Shown in pieces: positions 1-7,353 of a stretch of 45,027 nucleotides of DNA. Source of the stretch: Massilia eburnea (GTDB taxonomy: Bacteria > Pseudomonadota > Gammaproteobacteria > Burkholderiales > Burkholderiaceae_D); NCBI RefSeq assembly GCF_009720745.1, contig NZ_WNKX01000035.1, forward strand, positions 1 to 45,027, read 5' to 3'. Numbering within the stretch: position 1 is the stretch's first letter; the number at the start of each line of letters is the position of its first letter. The notes under the pieces were generated by a model that did no database searches, was not told where the DNA came from, and saw only the letters and a list, made by a program, of their open reading frames with translations. Both the position numbers and the translations under genes were made by a program.

Positions 1-129
1 GCGTGGCGCATCACCTGCAGGCGCGCGGCGGGGCTGCTGGCCTGGCTGGCCGGCGGCGCGGCGCCGTTCGCCCGGCTGCCGCGGGACGGATGGTTGCTGG
101 GGAGGATTCTTCTTGCTTGCTTCAGACAT
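1..129 (-). CDS. Possible N-terminus of a divergent gene (HrpA-type helicase candidate), cut by the window edge
   Basis: An ATG at 129 on the minus strand opens a frame that stays open for 43 codons to the window edge. It begins MSEASKKNPPQQPS and continues rich in Pro, Gln, Arg and Gly. Such a low-complexity basic start fits the disordered N-terminal extension of ATP-dependent RNA helicase HrpA, which I recall next to argA in related genomes. No conserved domain lies inside the window, so the family name is only an inference. There is no good ribosome binding site. The other frames here are less convincing. Confidence 0.38.
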   Translation of the reverse strand, partial: MSEASKKNPPQQPSVPRQPGERRRAAGQPGQQPRRAPAGDAPR

Positions 130-164
130 CGTTTTTTACATAGTTTGGGCGCGAAAACCGCGCA

Positions 165-180
165 GCGCATTATAATGCGC
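165..180. promoter_or_regulatory. Perfect 16-bp palindrome carrying a TATAAT -10 box on both strands
   Basis: GCGCATTATAATGCGC is a perfect palindrome, so the consensus -10 hexamer TATAAT (171-176) is presented on both strands. On the plus strand it ends nine bases before the argA ATG, placing the predicted transcript start at about 183, almost on the start codon. On the minus strand it would drive the gene starting at 129 with a leader of about 40 bases. No good -35 box is visible for either direction. Confidence 0.5.
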
Positions 181-185
181 GGATA

Positions 186-1496
186 ATGGAAAACCCTATC
201 CAATTCGTCTCCTGGCTGCGCTCCGTAGCGCCTTACGTCCACGCCTTCCGCGGCAAGACCTTCGTAGTCGCCTTCCCCGGTGAACTGGTTGCCTCCGGCG
301 CCTTGTCGGTGCTGGCGCACGACCTGTCGCTGCTGCACGCGCTGGACATCAACGTCACCGTGGTCTACGGCTCGCGCCCGCAGGTCGCCGAGCAGCTCGC
401 GCTGCGCAACGTGGAAGGCCGCTTCCACAACGGCGTGCGCATCACCGACACGGCCGCCATGGAATGCGCCAAGGAAGCCGCCGGCGAACTGCGCCTGGAT
501 ATCGAGGCTGCCTTCAGCCAGGGCTTGCCGAATACGCCGATGTCGCATGCCGCGATCCGTATCATTTCCGGCAACTTCATCACCGCCCGTCCGCTGGGGG
601 TGATCGACGGCGTGGACTTCGAGCTGACCGGCCTGACACGAAAGGTGGACGCCGAGACCATCCACTCGATCATGGGGTCGGACGGCGTGGTGCTGCTGTC
701 GCCGCTGGGCTTCTCCCCGACCGGCGAGACTTTCAACCTGACGATGGAAGACGTGGCCTGCACCGCCGCCATCGCCCTGCACGCCGACAAGCTGGTCTTC
801 ATCACCGAAACCGAGATGATGACCGACGCCGGCGGCACCGAAATCCGCGAACTGTCCTCGCACCAGGCGGAAGCCGTGCTGCAAGCGGGCTTCCTGCCCG
901 ACGCCACCGCCTACTACCTGAAGCACTGCGTCAAGGCCTGCAACAACGGCGTCGAGCGTGCGCATATCGTACCGTTTGCGATGGACGGCTCGGCCCTGCT
1001 TGAGCTGTTCACCCACGACGGCGTGGGCACCATGATCTCGCACGAGAACCTGGAATCGCTGCGCCCTGCCACCATCGAAGACGTGGGCGGCATCATCAAG
1101 CTGATCGAACCGCTGGAAGCCGACGGCACCCTGGTCAAGCGCGGCCGCGAGCTGATCGAACGCGAAATCGAGATGTTCTCGGTCATCGAGCACGACGGCG
1201 TGATCTTCGGCTGCGCCGCGCTGTACGTCTTCCCGGAAGAAAAAATGGCCGAAATGGCATGCCTTACTGTCAACCCTGACGTGCAAGCCCAGGGCGACGG
1301 CGAGCGCATCCTCAAGCACATGGAAAACCGCGCCCGGGCGCAGGGCATCAGCAAGCTGTTCGTGCTGACGACCCGCACCGCGCACTGGTTCATCAAGCGC
1401 GGCTTTGCCCCTGCCACGGTGGACGCGCTGCCGAAGGACCGCCAGCGCCTCTACAACTGGCAGCGCAAGTCGCAAGTCTTGATCAAGACCTTATAA
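186..1496 (+). CDS. argA: Amino-acid N-acetyltransferase (N-acetylglutamate synthase)
   Basis: Catalyses the first step of arginine biosynthesis, acetyl-CoA plus glutamate to N-acetylglutamate, in the cytoplasm. The 436 residues match the classical bifunctional-fold ArgA. Residues about 20-280 form an amino-acid-kinase-like domain, with GNFITARPLG and the following DGVDFELTG segment. Residues about 290-436 form a GNAT acetyltransferase domain ending in an aromatic-rich HWFIKRGF motif. The ATG at 186 is chosen because the kinase-like fold starts directly after it. There is no clear Shine-Dalgarno, and a TATAAT box lies only nine bases upstream, so the mRNA may be nearly leaderless. yggX follows after 29 bases on the same strand. 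Confidence 0.95.
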   Translation: MENPIQFVSWLRSVAPYVHAFRGKTFVVAFPGELVASGALSVLAHDLSLLHALDINVTVVYGSRPQVAEQLALRNVEGRFHNGVRITDTAAMECAKEAAGELRLDIEAAFSQGLPNTPMSHAAIRIISGNFITARPLGVIDGVDFELTGLTRKVDAETIHSIMGSDGVVLLSPLGFSPTGETFNLTMEDVACTAAIALHADKLVFITETEMMTDAGGTEIRELSSHQAEAVLQAGFLPDATAYYLKHCVKACNNGVERAHIVPFAMDGSALLELFTHDGVGTMISHENLESLRPATIEDVGGIIKLIEPLEADGTLVKRGRELIEREIEMFSVIEHDGVIFGCAALYVFPEEKMAEMACLTVNPDVQAQGDGERILKHMENRARAQGISKLFVLTTRTAHWFIKRGFAPATVDALPKDRQRLYNWQRKSQVLIKTL

Positions 1497-1525
1497 TTGT
1501 ATTTTTTGGTTTAGGAGTACCGAAG

Positions 1526-1798
1526 ATGGCCCGTACCGTCCACTGCATCAAACTGAACAAGGAAGCCGAAGGCCTGGACTTCCCGCCATATCCGGGCGAG
1601 CTGGGCAAGCGTATTTACGAATCCGTGTCCAAGGAAGCCTGGGCTGCCTGGATCAAGCACCAGACCATGCTGGTGAACGAAAACCGCCTGAACCTGGCGG
1701 ATGTGCGCGCGCGCAAGTATTTGGCGGCGCAGATGGAGAAGCATTTCTTTGGTGAGGGGGCGGACCAGGCGGCTGGTTACGTGCCGCCTAGCGCCTGA
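1526..1798 (+). CDS. yggX: Fe(2+)-trafficking / oxidative damage protection protein YggX
   Basis: Small cytoplasmic protein linked to iron trafficking and protection of Fe-S clusters from oxidative damage. At 90 residues it has the normal family length. The start MARTVHCIKL with the conserved Cys, the PYPGELGKRI segment and the WAAWIKHQTMLVNENRLN core are all diagnostic of YggX. An AGGAG ribosome binding site (about 1513-1517) sits before the ATG. It follows argA closely and is probably co-transcribed with it. The TGA stop shares one base with the repeat that fills the following gap. Confidence 0.96.
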   Translation: MARTVHCIKLNKEAEGLDFPPYPGELGKRIYESVSKEAWAAWIKHQTMLVNENRLNLADVRARKYLAAQMEKHFFGEGADQAAGYVPPSA

Positions 1799-1900
1799 AA
1801 CCCGGTAAACCTGGGGCAGACCCTCGGCCAGCGGTCGCCGCGTACCTGGGTCTGACCCTTGCCGGATGGCCGTCCCGTCTGACCCAGAATTGCCGGGTTT
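1798..1900. repeat. Degenerate copy of the GGGTCTGACCC inverted-repeat family (103 bp)
   Basis: This segment fills the whole gap between the yggX stop and the stop of the converging lipoprotein gene. The outer arms start AAACCCGGTAAACCTGGGG and end with GCCGGGTTT, pairing at about 20 of 24 positions. Internal copies of GGGTCTGACCC (1848-1858) and GTCTGACCC (1877-1885) are present. The left arm matches the left arm of the perfect repeat at 41168-41221 at 23 of 26 positions, so both belong to one dispersed family. It can fold as a bidirectional terminator-like hairpin. Confidence 0.8.
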
Positions 1901-2261
1901 AGCGGCTCGCCATATCCTGCTTCATCGGCGCACACTGCCTGAATTCGCAGCGCGCCATAAACACCTTCCCATTGGCACAAGCCATCCGGTAAACCTCCAC
2001 CGGCCCCGGCTCCGTCACCAGCCCCGCCCCCTGCCCGCCGGTGCATTGCTCAGCCCGCGCCAGCCGCTCCACCGTCGCGGAAGAAACGCCGGCACGGAAA
2101 CCAACCGTTTGAACCGGCACGCCGTCAATCATCTGCCGCTTCACAGCAGCTTCCGCTTCCAGCACAGATTTACGCTTCACAGGCGCCTGGGCCACTTCCT
2201 TATTGTGGGAACAAGCGCTCAACACACCGGCAACAAGCAACAGCAGGGTCAGTCGTTTCAT
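1899..2261 (-). CDS. Small hypothetical lipoprotein
   Basis: A 120-residue protein with a textbook lipoprotein signal: positively charged MKR, a hydrophobic LTLLLLVAGV stretch and a lipobox LSAC with the lipid-bearing Cys at residue 17. The mature part is about 100 residues, basic near its N-terminus, with three further Cys (in EQCTGG, MACANG and RCEFRQC contexts) that could form disulfides in the periplasm. I do not recognise a named family. An AAAGAG-type ribosome binding site precedes the ATG. It lies 22 bases downstream of rpiA on the same strand, so it is probably co-transcribed with it. Its stop overlaps the repeat at 1798-1900. Confidence 0.82.
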   Translation of the reverse strand: MKRLTLLLLVAGVLSACSHNKEVAQAPVKRKSVLEAEAAVKRQMIDGVPVQTVGFRAGVSSATVERLARAEQCTGGQGAGLVTEPGPVEVYRMACANGKVFMARCEFRQCAPMKQDMASR

Positions 2262-2283
2262 GGGCTCTTTCTAAGCGAGGAAA

Positions 2284-2961
2284 TTAGTACTTCAGGGTAC
2301 GTACGCCTTCTGCAGTACCCAGCAGGCACACATTGGCGCCGCGAGCGGCGAACAGGCCGACGGCAACCACGCCGACGATCTGGTTGATGGTGGTTTCCAG
2401 CGCTACCGGATCGGTAATCGACAGGCCGGACACGTCGATGATATTGCCGCCATTGTCGGTCACGAAAATCTCGTCGGAGCCGGCCTTGGTGCGCACTTTA
2501 GGCTGGCCGCCCAGGGCTGCCAGTTGGCGCATCACGGCATTGCGGGCCATCGGCAGCACCTCGACCGGCAGCGGGAACTTGCCCAGGGTCTCTACCAACT
2601 TGGAACCGTCTGCGATGCAGACAAACTGCTTCGACACCGAAGCCACGATCTTCTCGCGGGTCAGGGCCGCGCCGCCGCCCTTGATCATGTGGCCGGCAGC
2701 GTTGATCTCGTCGGCGCCGTCAATGTACACCGCGATTTCCGAAACCTCGTTAAGATCATAGACAGGAATGCCGTGGCCAGCCAGGCGCGCAGCGGTCGCT
2801 TCCGACGAAGCAACAGCACCCTTGATGCGGTGCTTGATCTTGCCCAGTTCATCGATGAAGAAATTCGCGGTGGAACCGGTGCCCACGCCAATGATTTCAC
2901 CGTCGATCACATATTCAATCGCGGAAATAGCAACAGCATGTTTCAATTTGTCTTGCGTCAT
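2284..2961 (-). CDS. rpiA: Ribose-5-phosphate isomerase A
   Basis: Interconverts ribose 5-phosphate and ribulose 5-phosphate in the non-oxidative pentose phosphate pathway. The 225 residues are standard length. Diagnostic segments are the phosphate loop GVGTGSTANFF near residue 26, the VYIDGADEIN motif with catalytic acidic residues, and KGGGAALTREK with the catalytic Glu and Lys. Functionally it links to tal at 27414 and zwf at 15011 in the same window, although it is not in their operons. It diverges from the response regulator at 3042 with 80 bases between the starts. Confidence 0.97.
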   Translation of the reverse strand: MTQDKLKHAVAISAIEYVIDGEIIGVGTGSTANFFIDELGKIKHRIKGAVASSEATAARLAGHGIPVYDLNEVSEIAVYIDGADEINAAGHMIKGGGAALTREKIVASVSKQFVCIADGSKLVETLGKFPLPVEVLPMARNAVMRQLAALGGQPKVRTKAGSDEIFVTDNGGNIIDVSGLSITDPVALETTINQIVGVVAVGLFAARGANVCLLGTAEGVRTLKY

Positions 2962-3041
2962 AGTTACAATGGATTAATAAAGCGGTTAGCAAAGTTGGCC
3001 TATTTTATCCGAACTGTCACACCTGCCCCGGGAAAACTGCC

Positions 3042-3407
3042 ATGAAGCCTAGTACCGTACTGATTGTGGATGACAGCCGCGTTTCGCGCATGCTGACGCG
3101 CCAGCACATCCAGGTGCGCCATGCCGACTGGGTGGTGGAGGAAGCCGCCAACGGCGACGAGGCCATCGCCAAGGCCAAGGGCCTGCAGCCCGACCTGGTG
3201 CTGCTGGACGTGAATATGCCGGGCATGAACGGGGTCGACGCCGCCGCCGCATTGCGTGTCATGTTGCCCCATGCGCATATATCCCTGTTGACTGCCAATG
3301 TGCAAGCCGCAACCCGCCAGCGCGCCCAGGAAATCGGCGTCGGCTTCATGGAGAAACCGATTACCGCTGAACGCATCGCGCAGCTGATCGCGCCGCTGGA
3401 AGCCTGA
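3042..3407 (+). CDS. CheY-like single-domain response regulator
   Basis: A stand-alone receiver domain of 121 residues with no output domain. The acidic pocket is Asp10-Asp11, the phosphoacceptor is Asp56 in LLDVNMPG, the switch residue is Thr84 in LLTAN, and the conserved Lys is Lys105 in MEKP. All phosphotransfer residues are present, so it should accept a phosphoryl group from a histidine kinase, but none is encoded here. The CheC gene starts two bases after its stop, so the CheC phosphatase probably acts on this protein. Output could be by protein contact, for example with the diguanylate cyclase of the same operon. Confidence 0.93.
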   Translation: MKPSTVLIVDDSRVSRMLTRQHIQVRHADWVVEEAANGDEAIAKAKGLQPDLVLLDVNMPGMNGVDAAAALRVMLPHAHISLLTANVQAATRQRAQEIGVGFMEKPITAERIAQLIAPLEA

Positions 3408-3409
3408 CC

Positions 3410-4039
3410 ATGGTCCGGCTCACCGAACTGGAACACGACGCCCTCGTCGAGCTGTTCAATATCGGCGTGGGCCAGGCTGCCTCCGCCATGAGCGAGATCG
3501 TCAACGAAACCGTCACCATGTCGGTGCCGGCCATCAGCTTCCTGACCCGCGGCGCGGCGGCCAAGCTGCTGGCCAGCCGCAGCGGCGGCAATGGGCGCCT
3601 GTGCGGCATCAGCCAGCACTACAGCGGCGCCTTCGAGACCGAAGCGATCCTCATGTTCCCGGAAGAGAAAAGCCAGGAAATCGTGCGCCTGATGGTGGGC
3701 GAGGCCATGCCGCTGGCCGAACTGACCGCCATGGAACAGGAGGCGATGAGCGAGATCGGCAACATCCTGCTGAATAGCTGCGTGGGTTCGCTGGCCAACC
3801 TGCTGGGGCATGAATTGAATGGCTCCCTGCCCGACTACCACGTCGGCTACAGCGAAGAGATCCTGGCGCAAGCGGGCAGCGGCGACACCGCGGTACTGAT
3901 GCTGCATATCGAATTCGTGATCGAGCGCCAGCAGATCGCCGGCGACGTGGCCTTCATCATGGACATGACTGCGCTGCACGACCTGAAAGCACATGTGGCC
4001 AGCTTCCTTGACCGTTCAGTCGGCGGAGAGCGCCCATGA
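3410..4039 (+). CDS. cheC: CheC-family CheY-P phosphatase
   Basis: CheC proteins remove the phosphoryl group from CheY-like receivers. The 209-residue protein carries both family active-site signatures. The first is D10-x3-E14-x2-N17 with Pro40 exactly 22 residues later. The second, in the AMSEIGN segment around residues 115-120, again has ExxN and a Pro 22 residues on. Two intact sites are typical of CheC rather than the single-site or dimeric CheX form. It lies directly after a CheY-like gene and overlaps the next gene by four bases (ATGA, 4036-4039), so translation is probably coupled. There is no CheD or CheA nearby. Confidence 0.9.
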   Translation: MVRLTELEHDALVELFNIGVGQAASAMSEIVNETVTMSVPAISFLTRGAAAKLLASRSGGNGRLCGISQHYSGAFETEAILMFPEEKSQEIVRLMVGEAMPLAELTAMEQEAMSEIGNILLNSCVGSLANLLGHELNGSLPDYHVGYSEEILAQAGSGDTAVLMLHIEFVIERQQIAGDVAFIMDMTALHDLKAHVASFLDRSVGGERP

Positions 4040-4992
4040 AATGCTCGGTCGAGTCCCTGCCGCTGCTGCAGGGCGTCATCGATTGCATCGACGTCGGCAC
4101 GCTGGTGCTTGATGCCGGCGAACGCGTGGTGCTGTGGAACCGCTGGATGGGCCAGCACTCTGGCGTGCTCGATGCCGAAACGGTGGAACGCAACTTCTTC
4201 GACCTGTTCCCGGAACAGCGCGGCAAACGGCTGGAAGCGGCCATCGGTCAGGCATTGCGCAGCAACCTGCCATCGCTGCTGTCGCAAACCCTGAACCGCT
4301 GGCCGTTGCCCCTATACAGCAGCAAGGCCGCCGCCGAAAAGGGCGAGCGCATGCAGCAGCAGATCACGGTCACGCCGCTCAACCTGGGCAACAACGAGCG
4401 CTATTGCCTGATCCAGGTCGCCGACGTATCAGCCGCCGTACAGCGCGAAAACCTGCTGCGCGAACAGGCCGTTGCACTGCGTTCGCAAACCCTGCTGGAC
4501 GACCTGACTGGCGTCGCCAACCGCCGCCACTTCGACATGGCGATCGACCGCGAAACGCGGCGCGCGCGGCGCATGGGCACTCCGCTGTCGCTGATGATGC
4601 TCGACATCGACTTCTTCAAGGCCTACAACGACCATTACGGCCACCAGCAAGGCGACGCCTGCCTGGAGGCGGTGGCCTCTACGCTGTCCACCATGCAGCA
4701 GCGCCCTGCCGACCTGTTCGCGCGCTACGGCGGCGAAGAATTCGCGGTGATCCTGCCCGACACGCCGGGCGACGCGGCGGTCATGATGGCCAACGCCATG
4801 TGCCGCAAGGTGCGCGACTTGCGCATTCCGCACCAGGCGGCGCGCATGGACGAGCGTATCGTCACCATCAGCATCGGCGTGGCCAGCAGCGAGAGCGGCC
4901 AAGCCGGCGAAGTCTATGAACTGATCAACGCGGCCGACCGCGCCCTGTACCAGGCCAAGGCATGCGGCCGCAACCGAGTCCATTCGGTATGA
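4036..4992 (+). CDS. PAS-like sensor diguanylate cyclase (GGDEF)
   Basis: Makes the second messenger c-di-GMP from two GTP. Residues 1-145 form a PAS-like sensory domain (VLDAGERVVLWNRWMG). A short helical linker leads to a GGDEF domain from about residue 150, with DDLTGVANRR, the metal-binding MLDIDFFKAYND, and an active-site GGEEF at 232-236. An inhibitory I-site RPAD at 223-226 lies five residues before it, predicting product inhibition. No membrane segment is seen. It overlaps cheC and the next gene by ATGA, so it may be the output of the CheY/CheC pair. The protein at 24423 has the same architecture. Confidence 0.94.
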   Translation: MKCSVESLPLLQGVIDCIDVGTLVLDAGERVVLWNRWMGQHSGVLDAETVERNFFDLFPEQRGKRLEAAIGQALRSNLPSLLSQTLNRWPLPLYSSKAAAEKGERMQQQITVTPLNLGNNERYCLIQVADVSAAVQRENLLREQAVALRSQTLLDDLTGVANRRHFDMAIDRETRRARRMGTPLSLMMLDIDFFKAYNDHYGHQQGDACLEAVASTLSTMQQRPADLFARYGGEEFAVILPDTPGDAAVMMANAMCRKVRDLRIPHQAARMDERIVTISIGVASSESGQAGEVYELINAADRALYQAKACGRNRVHSV

Positions 4993-5558
4993 AAACTTCG
5001 GTCTTTATCGCCAGCAGCCTGGATGGCTACATCGCCCGCGAGGATGGCAACCTCGATTGGCTGATGGCTGCCACGCCGGTCAACGACGAACATGGCTACG
5101 ATGCCTTCATGACAGGAATCGATGCAATCGTCATGGGCCGCTACACCTTCGAAACCGTGCTGGGCTTTGATGAGTGGCCTTATGAGGGCAAGCGCGTGGT
5201 GGTGCTGAGCCGCATGCTGGACGACGTTCCGGCTTCGCTGCAAGGTAAAGTGGAGGTGCATCCAGGGCCGGTGCGACTGCTGTACGATGCGCTGGCGGCC
5301 AGGGGCTGCAAGGGCCTGTATGTCGACGGCGGCCAGACCGTGCAAAGCTTCCTGCGCGAGGCACTGGTGGATGAACTGACGATCACGACCATCCCCATCC
5401 TCCTGGGCCGCGGCATCCCGTTATTCGGCCACACCGGGCACGACATCCCATTGCGCCACCTCGGTACGCGCCGACTGCCGGGCGGCCTGGTGCAAGATGT
5501 CTACAGCACGCGCCTGATCGGCTCAGAGCAGGTCGATCCCGAAGCGCCGCACGCATAG
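4989..5558 (+). CDS. RibD C-terminal / dihydrofolate reductase family protein
   Basis: A 189-residue NADPH-binding reductase of the RibD_C/DHFR superfamily. Diagnostic parts are the N-terminal SVFIASSLDGYIAREDG strand, the DAIVMGRYTFE segment, VVVLSR, and the cofactor loop YVDGGQTVQSFL. The C-terminal half contains LTITTIPILLGRGIPLF, typical of the family. The substrate is unknown. It lacks the features of the trimethoprim-target folA enzyme. Start at 4989 is preferred because it overlaps the preceding stop in ATGA and gives the normal family start. Its 3' end overlaps that of the converging gene by 36 bases. Confidence 0.88.
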   Translation: MKTSVFIASSLDGYIAREDGNLDWLMAATPVNDEHGYDAFMTGIDAIVMGRYTFETVLGFDEWPYEGKRVVVLSRMLDDVPASLQGKVEVHPGPVRLLYDALAARGCKGLYVDGGQTVQSFLREALVDELTITTIPILLGRGIPLFGHTGHDIPLRHLGTRRLPGGLVQDVYSTRLIGSEQVDPEAPHA

Positions 5559-5873
5559 CGCGAACAGCGCGAAACAGCCGATCGTCAGCAGCACGCTGAC
5601 GCCCAGCGTCGGCCAGAAGCCCAGTCTTGGCAGCAGCCACGGGAAGACCAGGAACATCGGCAGCGTCGGCACCACATACCAGAAAGTGTACCAGGCGTGG
5701 TTCGCGATCTTTTCTTGCGGCTGATGTTCGACGTACAGCCAGATCAGCGCCAGCACAGTCACCATCGGCAGGGCGGCAAGCAGGGCGCCGAGACGGTCGC
5801 TGCGTTTCGCAAATTCCGACACCGCCACGACGACGCCCGCCGTTACCAGGTATTTGAAAATCAGCCAGGCCAT
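5523..5873 (-). CDS. DUF3147-type small membrane protein
   Basis: A 116-residue hydrophobic protein starting MAWLIFKYLVTAGVVVAVSE, with four predicted membrane helices and short loops. The SEFAKRSDRLGALLAALP segment, followed by a hydrophobic helix and an acidic HQPQEK turn, resembles DUF3147 inner-membrane proteins of unknown function. The ATG at 5873 is preferred to one further upstream because it begins at the first helix. The upstream gene on this strand ends 10 bases before it, which suggests an operon. Its last 36 bases overlap the opposing reductase gene. Confidence 0.77.
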   Translation of the reverse strand: MAWLIFKYLVTAGVVVAVSEFAKRSDRLGALLAALPMVTVLALIWLYVEHQPQEKIANHAWYTFWYVVPTLPMFLVFPWLLPRLGFWPTLGVSVLLTIGCFALFALCVRRFGIDLL

Positions 5874-5883
5874 CAGCCCTCTC

Positions 5884-6264
5884 CTACTGTGCAAAAACAA
5901 AACGGACCAGCGCCAGCGCCAGGGCGAACACATAGCCATAAGCGAAACGGTCGATGCGCAGCACCGGGTCGCCGCGCTTGGCGCGCCAGGTGCCCACGAG
6001 GACCATCATGCCGCCCGCCGCCAGCGGCGTCACCAGCAAATTCACCTTGCGCAGGATTTCGTTGTGGACCATGTGGTTCGGCAGCAGCCAGACGGTAACG
6101 CCGCCGGCAATCGCTCCTGACACGGCGTAGCCCACGCCTGCCACCCAGGGGTTGGGCCTGTATTCGCGCCGCTCGAACAGCGATTGCATGCCGGCTTCCG
6201 CCAGTACCTCCACGATGAACTGGATCAGGATTTCGCCAAAAAGCTCGAACAGGAATTCAATCAT
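5884..6264 (-). CDS. Hypothetical small membrane protein
   Basis: A 126-residue protein with an amphipathic N-terminal helix (MIEFLFELFGEILIQFIVEV), an arginine-rich turn, then about three membrane-spanning segments: VAGVGYAVSGAIAGGVTVWL, VNLLVTPLAAGGMMVLVG and a last helix ending in FVFAQ. I do not recognise a named domain. It overlaps the preceding acyl-CoA dehydrogenase-like gene by four bases and is followed after 10 bases by the DUF3147-like gene. It therefore sits in the middle of a coupled minus-strand set. Confidence 0.72.
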   Translation of the reverse strand: MIEFLFELFGEILIQFIVEVLAEAGMQSLFERREYRPNPWVAGVGYAVSGAIAGGVTVWLLPNHMVHNEILRKVNLLVTPLAAGGMMVLVGTWRAKRGDPVLRIDRFAYGYVFALALALVRFVFAQ

Positions 6265-7313
6265 GGGCAGAACAGGGCGTGCTGGCTGGCGGTGTGGAAA
6301 TCGCGCCAGACGCGGTTGATGTCAGAGTCTTCCTGTGCCGCACGAAGGCCGCAGTAAGGGTAGATATCTCCCACCGCCCGCCGCGCAGCGATGACCAGCG
6401 CCATCGATGCTTCGCGCAATTGGGTGTCCAGCGCGGAGCTGATGCCGCTCGCGCCTCCAGCCACGCTGGTAGCATCCTCCGCTTGCGCCCAGGCTTGATC
6501 GAGCAGCGCCAGCATGCGCTCCCGCGCCCCTTCCAGCGCCACCGCAGCTTGCGCCAGAACCTCGTGAGCGCTGGCAGGCGGCTGGCGGCGCGCCGCGACG
6601 ACTTCCTGCGCCAGTTGCAGAAAATGTCGCGCCATGCCGGACAGGTTGGCCGACAGCGTCACCCACGCCAGCAGCATGAAGGGGAAGCGGTATAGCGTGC
6701 CAGGCGACGTCGCGCAGGCAGGATCGATGGTAAAACCATGACTGGCGGGCACCCATGCCCCGTCAATGCGATAGCTGTGCGAGGCCGTGCCGCGCATGCC
6801 GAAGCTGCGCCAGGTCGGCTCCACCACCACTTGCGCGGCCGGCACGACAAAGGCGCGGATGCGCTCCTCGCCCTCCCCGCGCACGACGGCATTGAGGGTG
6901 AAATGCGTCGCTATCGGCGCGCCGCTGGCAATGTCCCAACGGCCGGTGATGCGGTAGCCATCGCCCTCCTTGTCCGCGAAACCGGTCGGCGCACCGCTTC
7001 CAGCCAGGCAGACATTCGGGGTCTCGATCATTTCACGCGCAGTTTCTGGCGGCAGGAAGCCCGCGAACCACCCTGCACCCGCGCACAGCGTAACCACCCA
7101 GCCCATACTGCCATCCGCCTCCGCGATGGCTTCTTCCAGGCGCACTACCTGCGGCAGCGGCAACTCCGCGCCGCCTGCAGCGCGCGGCGCAAGCATCTTC
7201 AGCCAGCCTTGTTCATGGATCAGCGCCTGCTGGCCAGGCAGCAGGAAGCTTGCAGCTTCCGCGCCCGCCGCGCCTGCGCGGATTCGGTCGATATCAACTT
7301 TCATAGGCGGCAT
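6261..7313 (-). CDS. Acyl-CoA dehydrogenase / flavin-dependent monooxygenase family protein
   Basis: A 350-residue flavoprotein of the acyl-CoA dehydrogenase fold, somewhat short for a true dehydrogenase. Family features are an N-terminal helical domain (LEEAIAEADGSMGWVVTLCAG), a beta domain with AGSGAPTGFADKEGDGYRITGRW, and WRSFGMRGTASHSYRIDGAWVP, then a helical C-terminal domain. The pattern resembles the HpaB/HsaA-type monooxygenase branch as much as fatty-acid enzymes, so the substrate cannot be assigned. An ATG at 7304 is an alternative start. It overlaps the downstream membrane protein gene by four bases. Confidence 0.82.
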   Translation of the reverse strand: MPPMKVDIDRIRAGAAGAEAASFLLPGQQALIHEQGWLKMLAPRAAGGAELPLPQVVRLEEAIAEADGSMGWVVTLCAGAGWFAGFLPPETAREMIETPNVCLAGSGAPTGFADKEGDGYRITGRWDIASGAPIATHFTLNAVVRGEGEERIRAFVVPAAQVVVEPTWRSFGMRGTASHSYRIDGAWVPASHGFTIDPACATSPGTLYRFPFMLLAWVTLSANLSGMARHFLQLAQEVVAARRQPPASAHEVLAQAAVALEGARERMLALLDQAWAQAEDATSVAGGASGISSALDTQLREASMALVIAARRAVGDIYPYCGLRAAQEDSDINRVWRDFHTASQHALFCP

Positions 7314-7353
7314 TTTACCCGGAGGTCCTCGCCTGCGCGGCGCCGCGCCAGGA

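Noticed and set aside
1..186. A plus-strand open frame from the window edge to the argA start
   Set aside because: It encodes Gly/Ala/Arg-rich sequence typical of chance frames and runs through the promoter region. The minus-strand reading is somewhat better.
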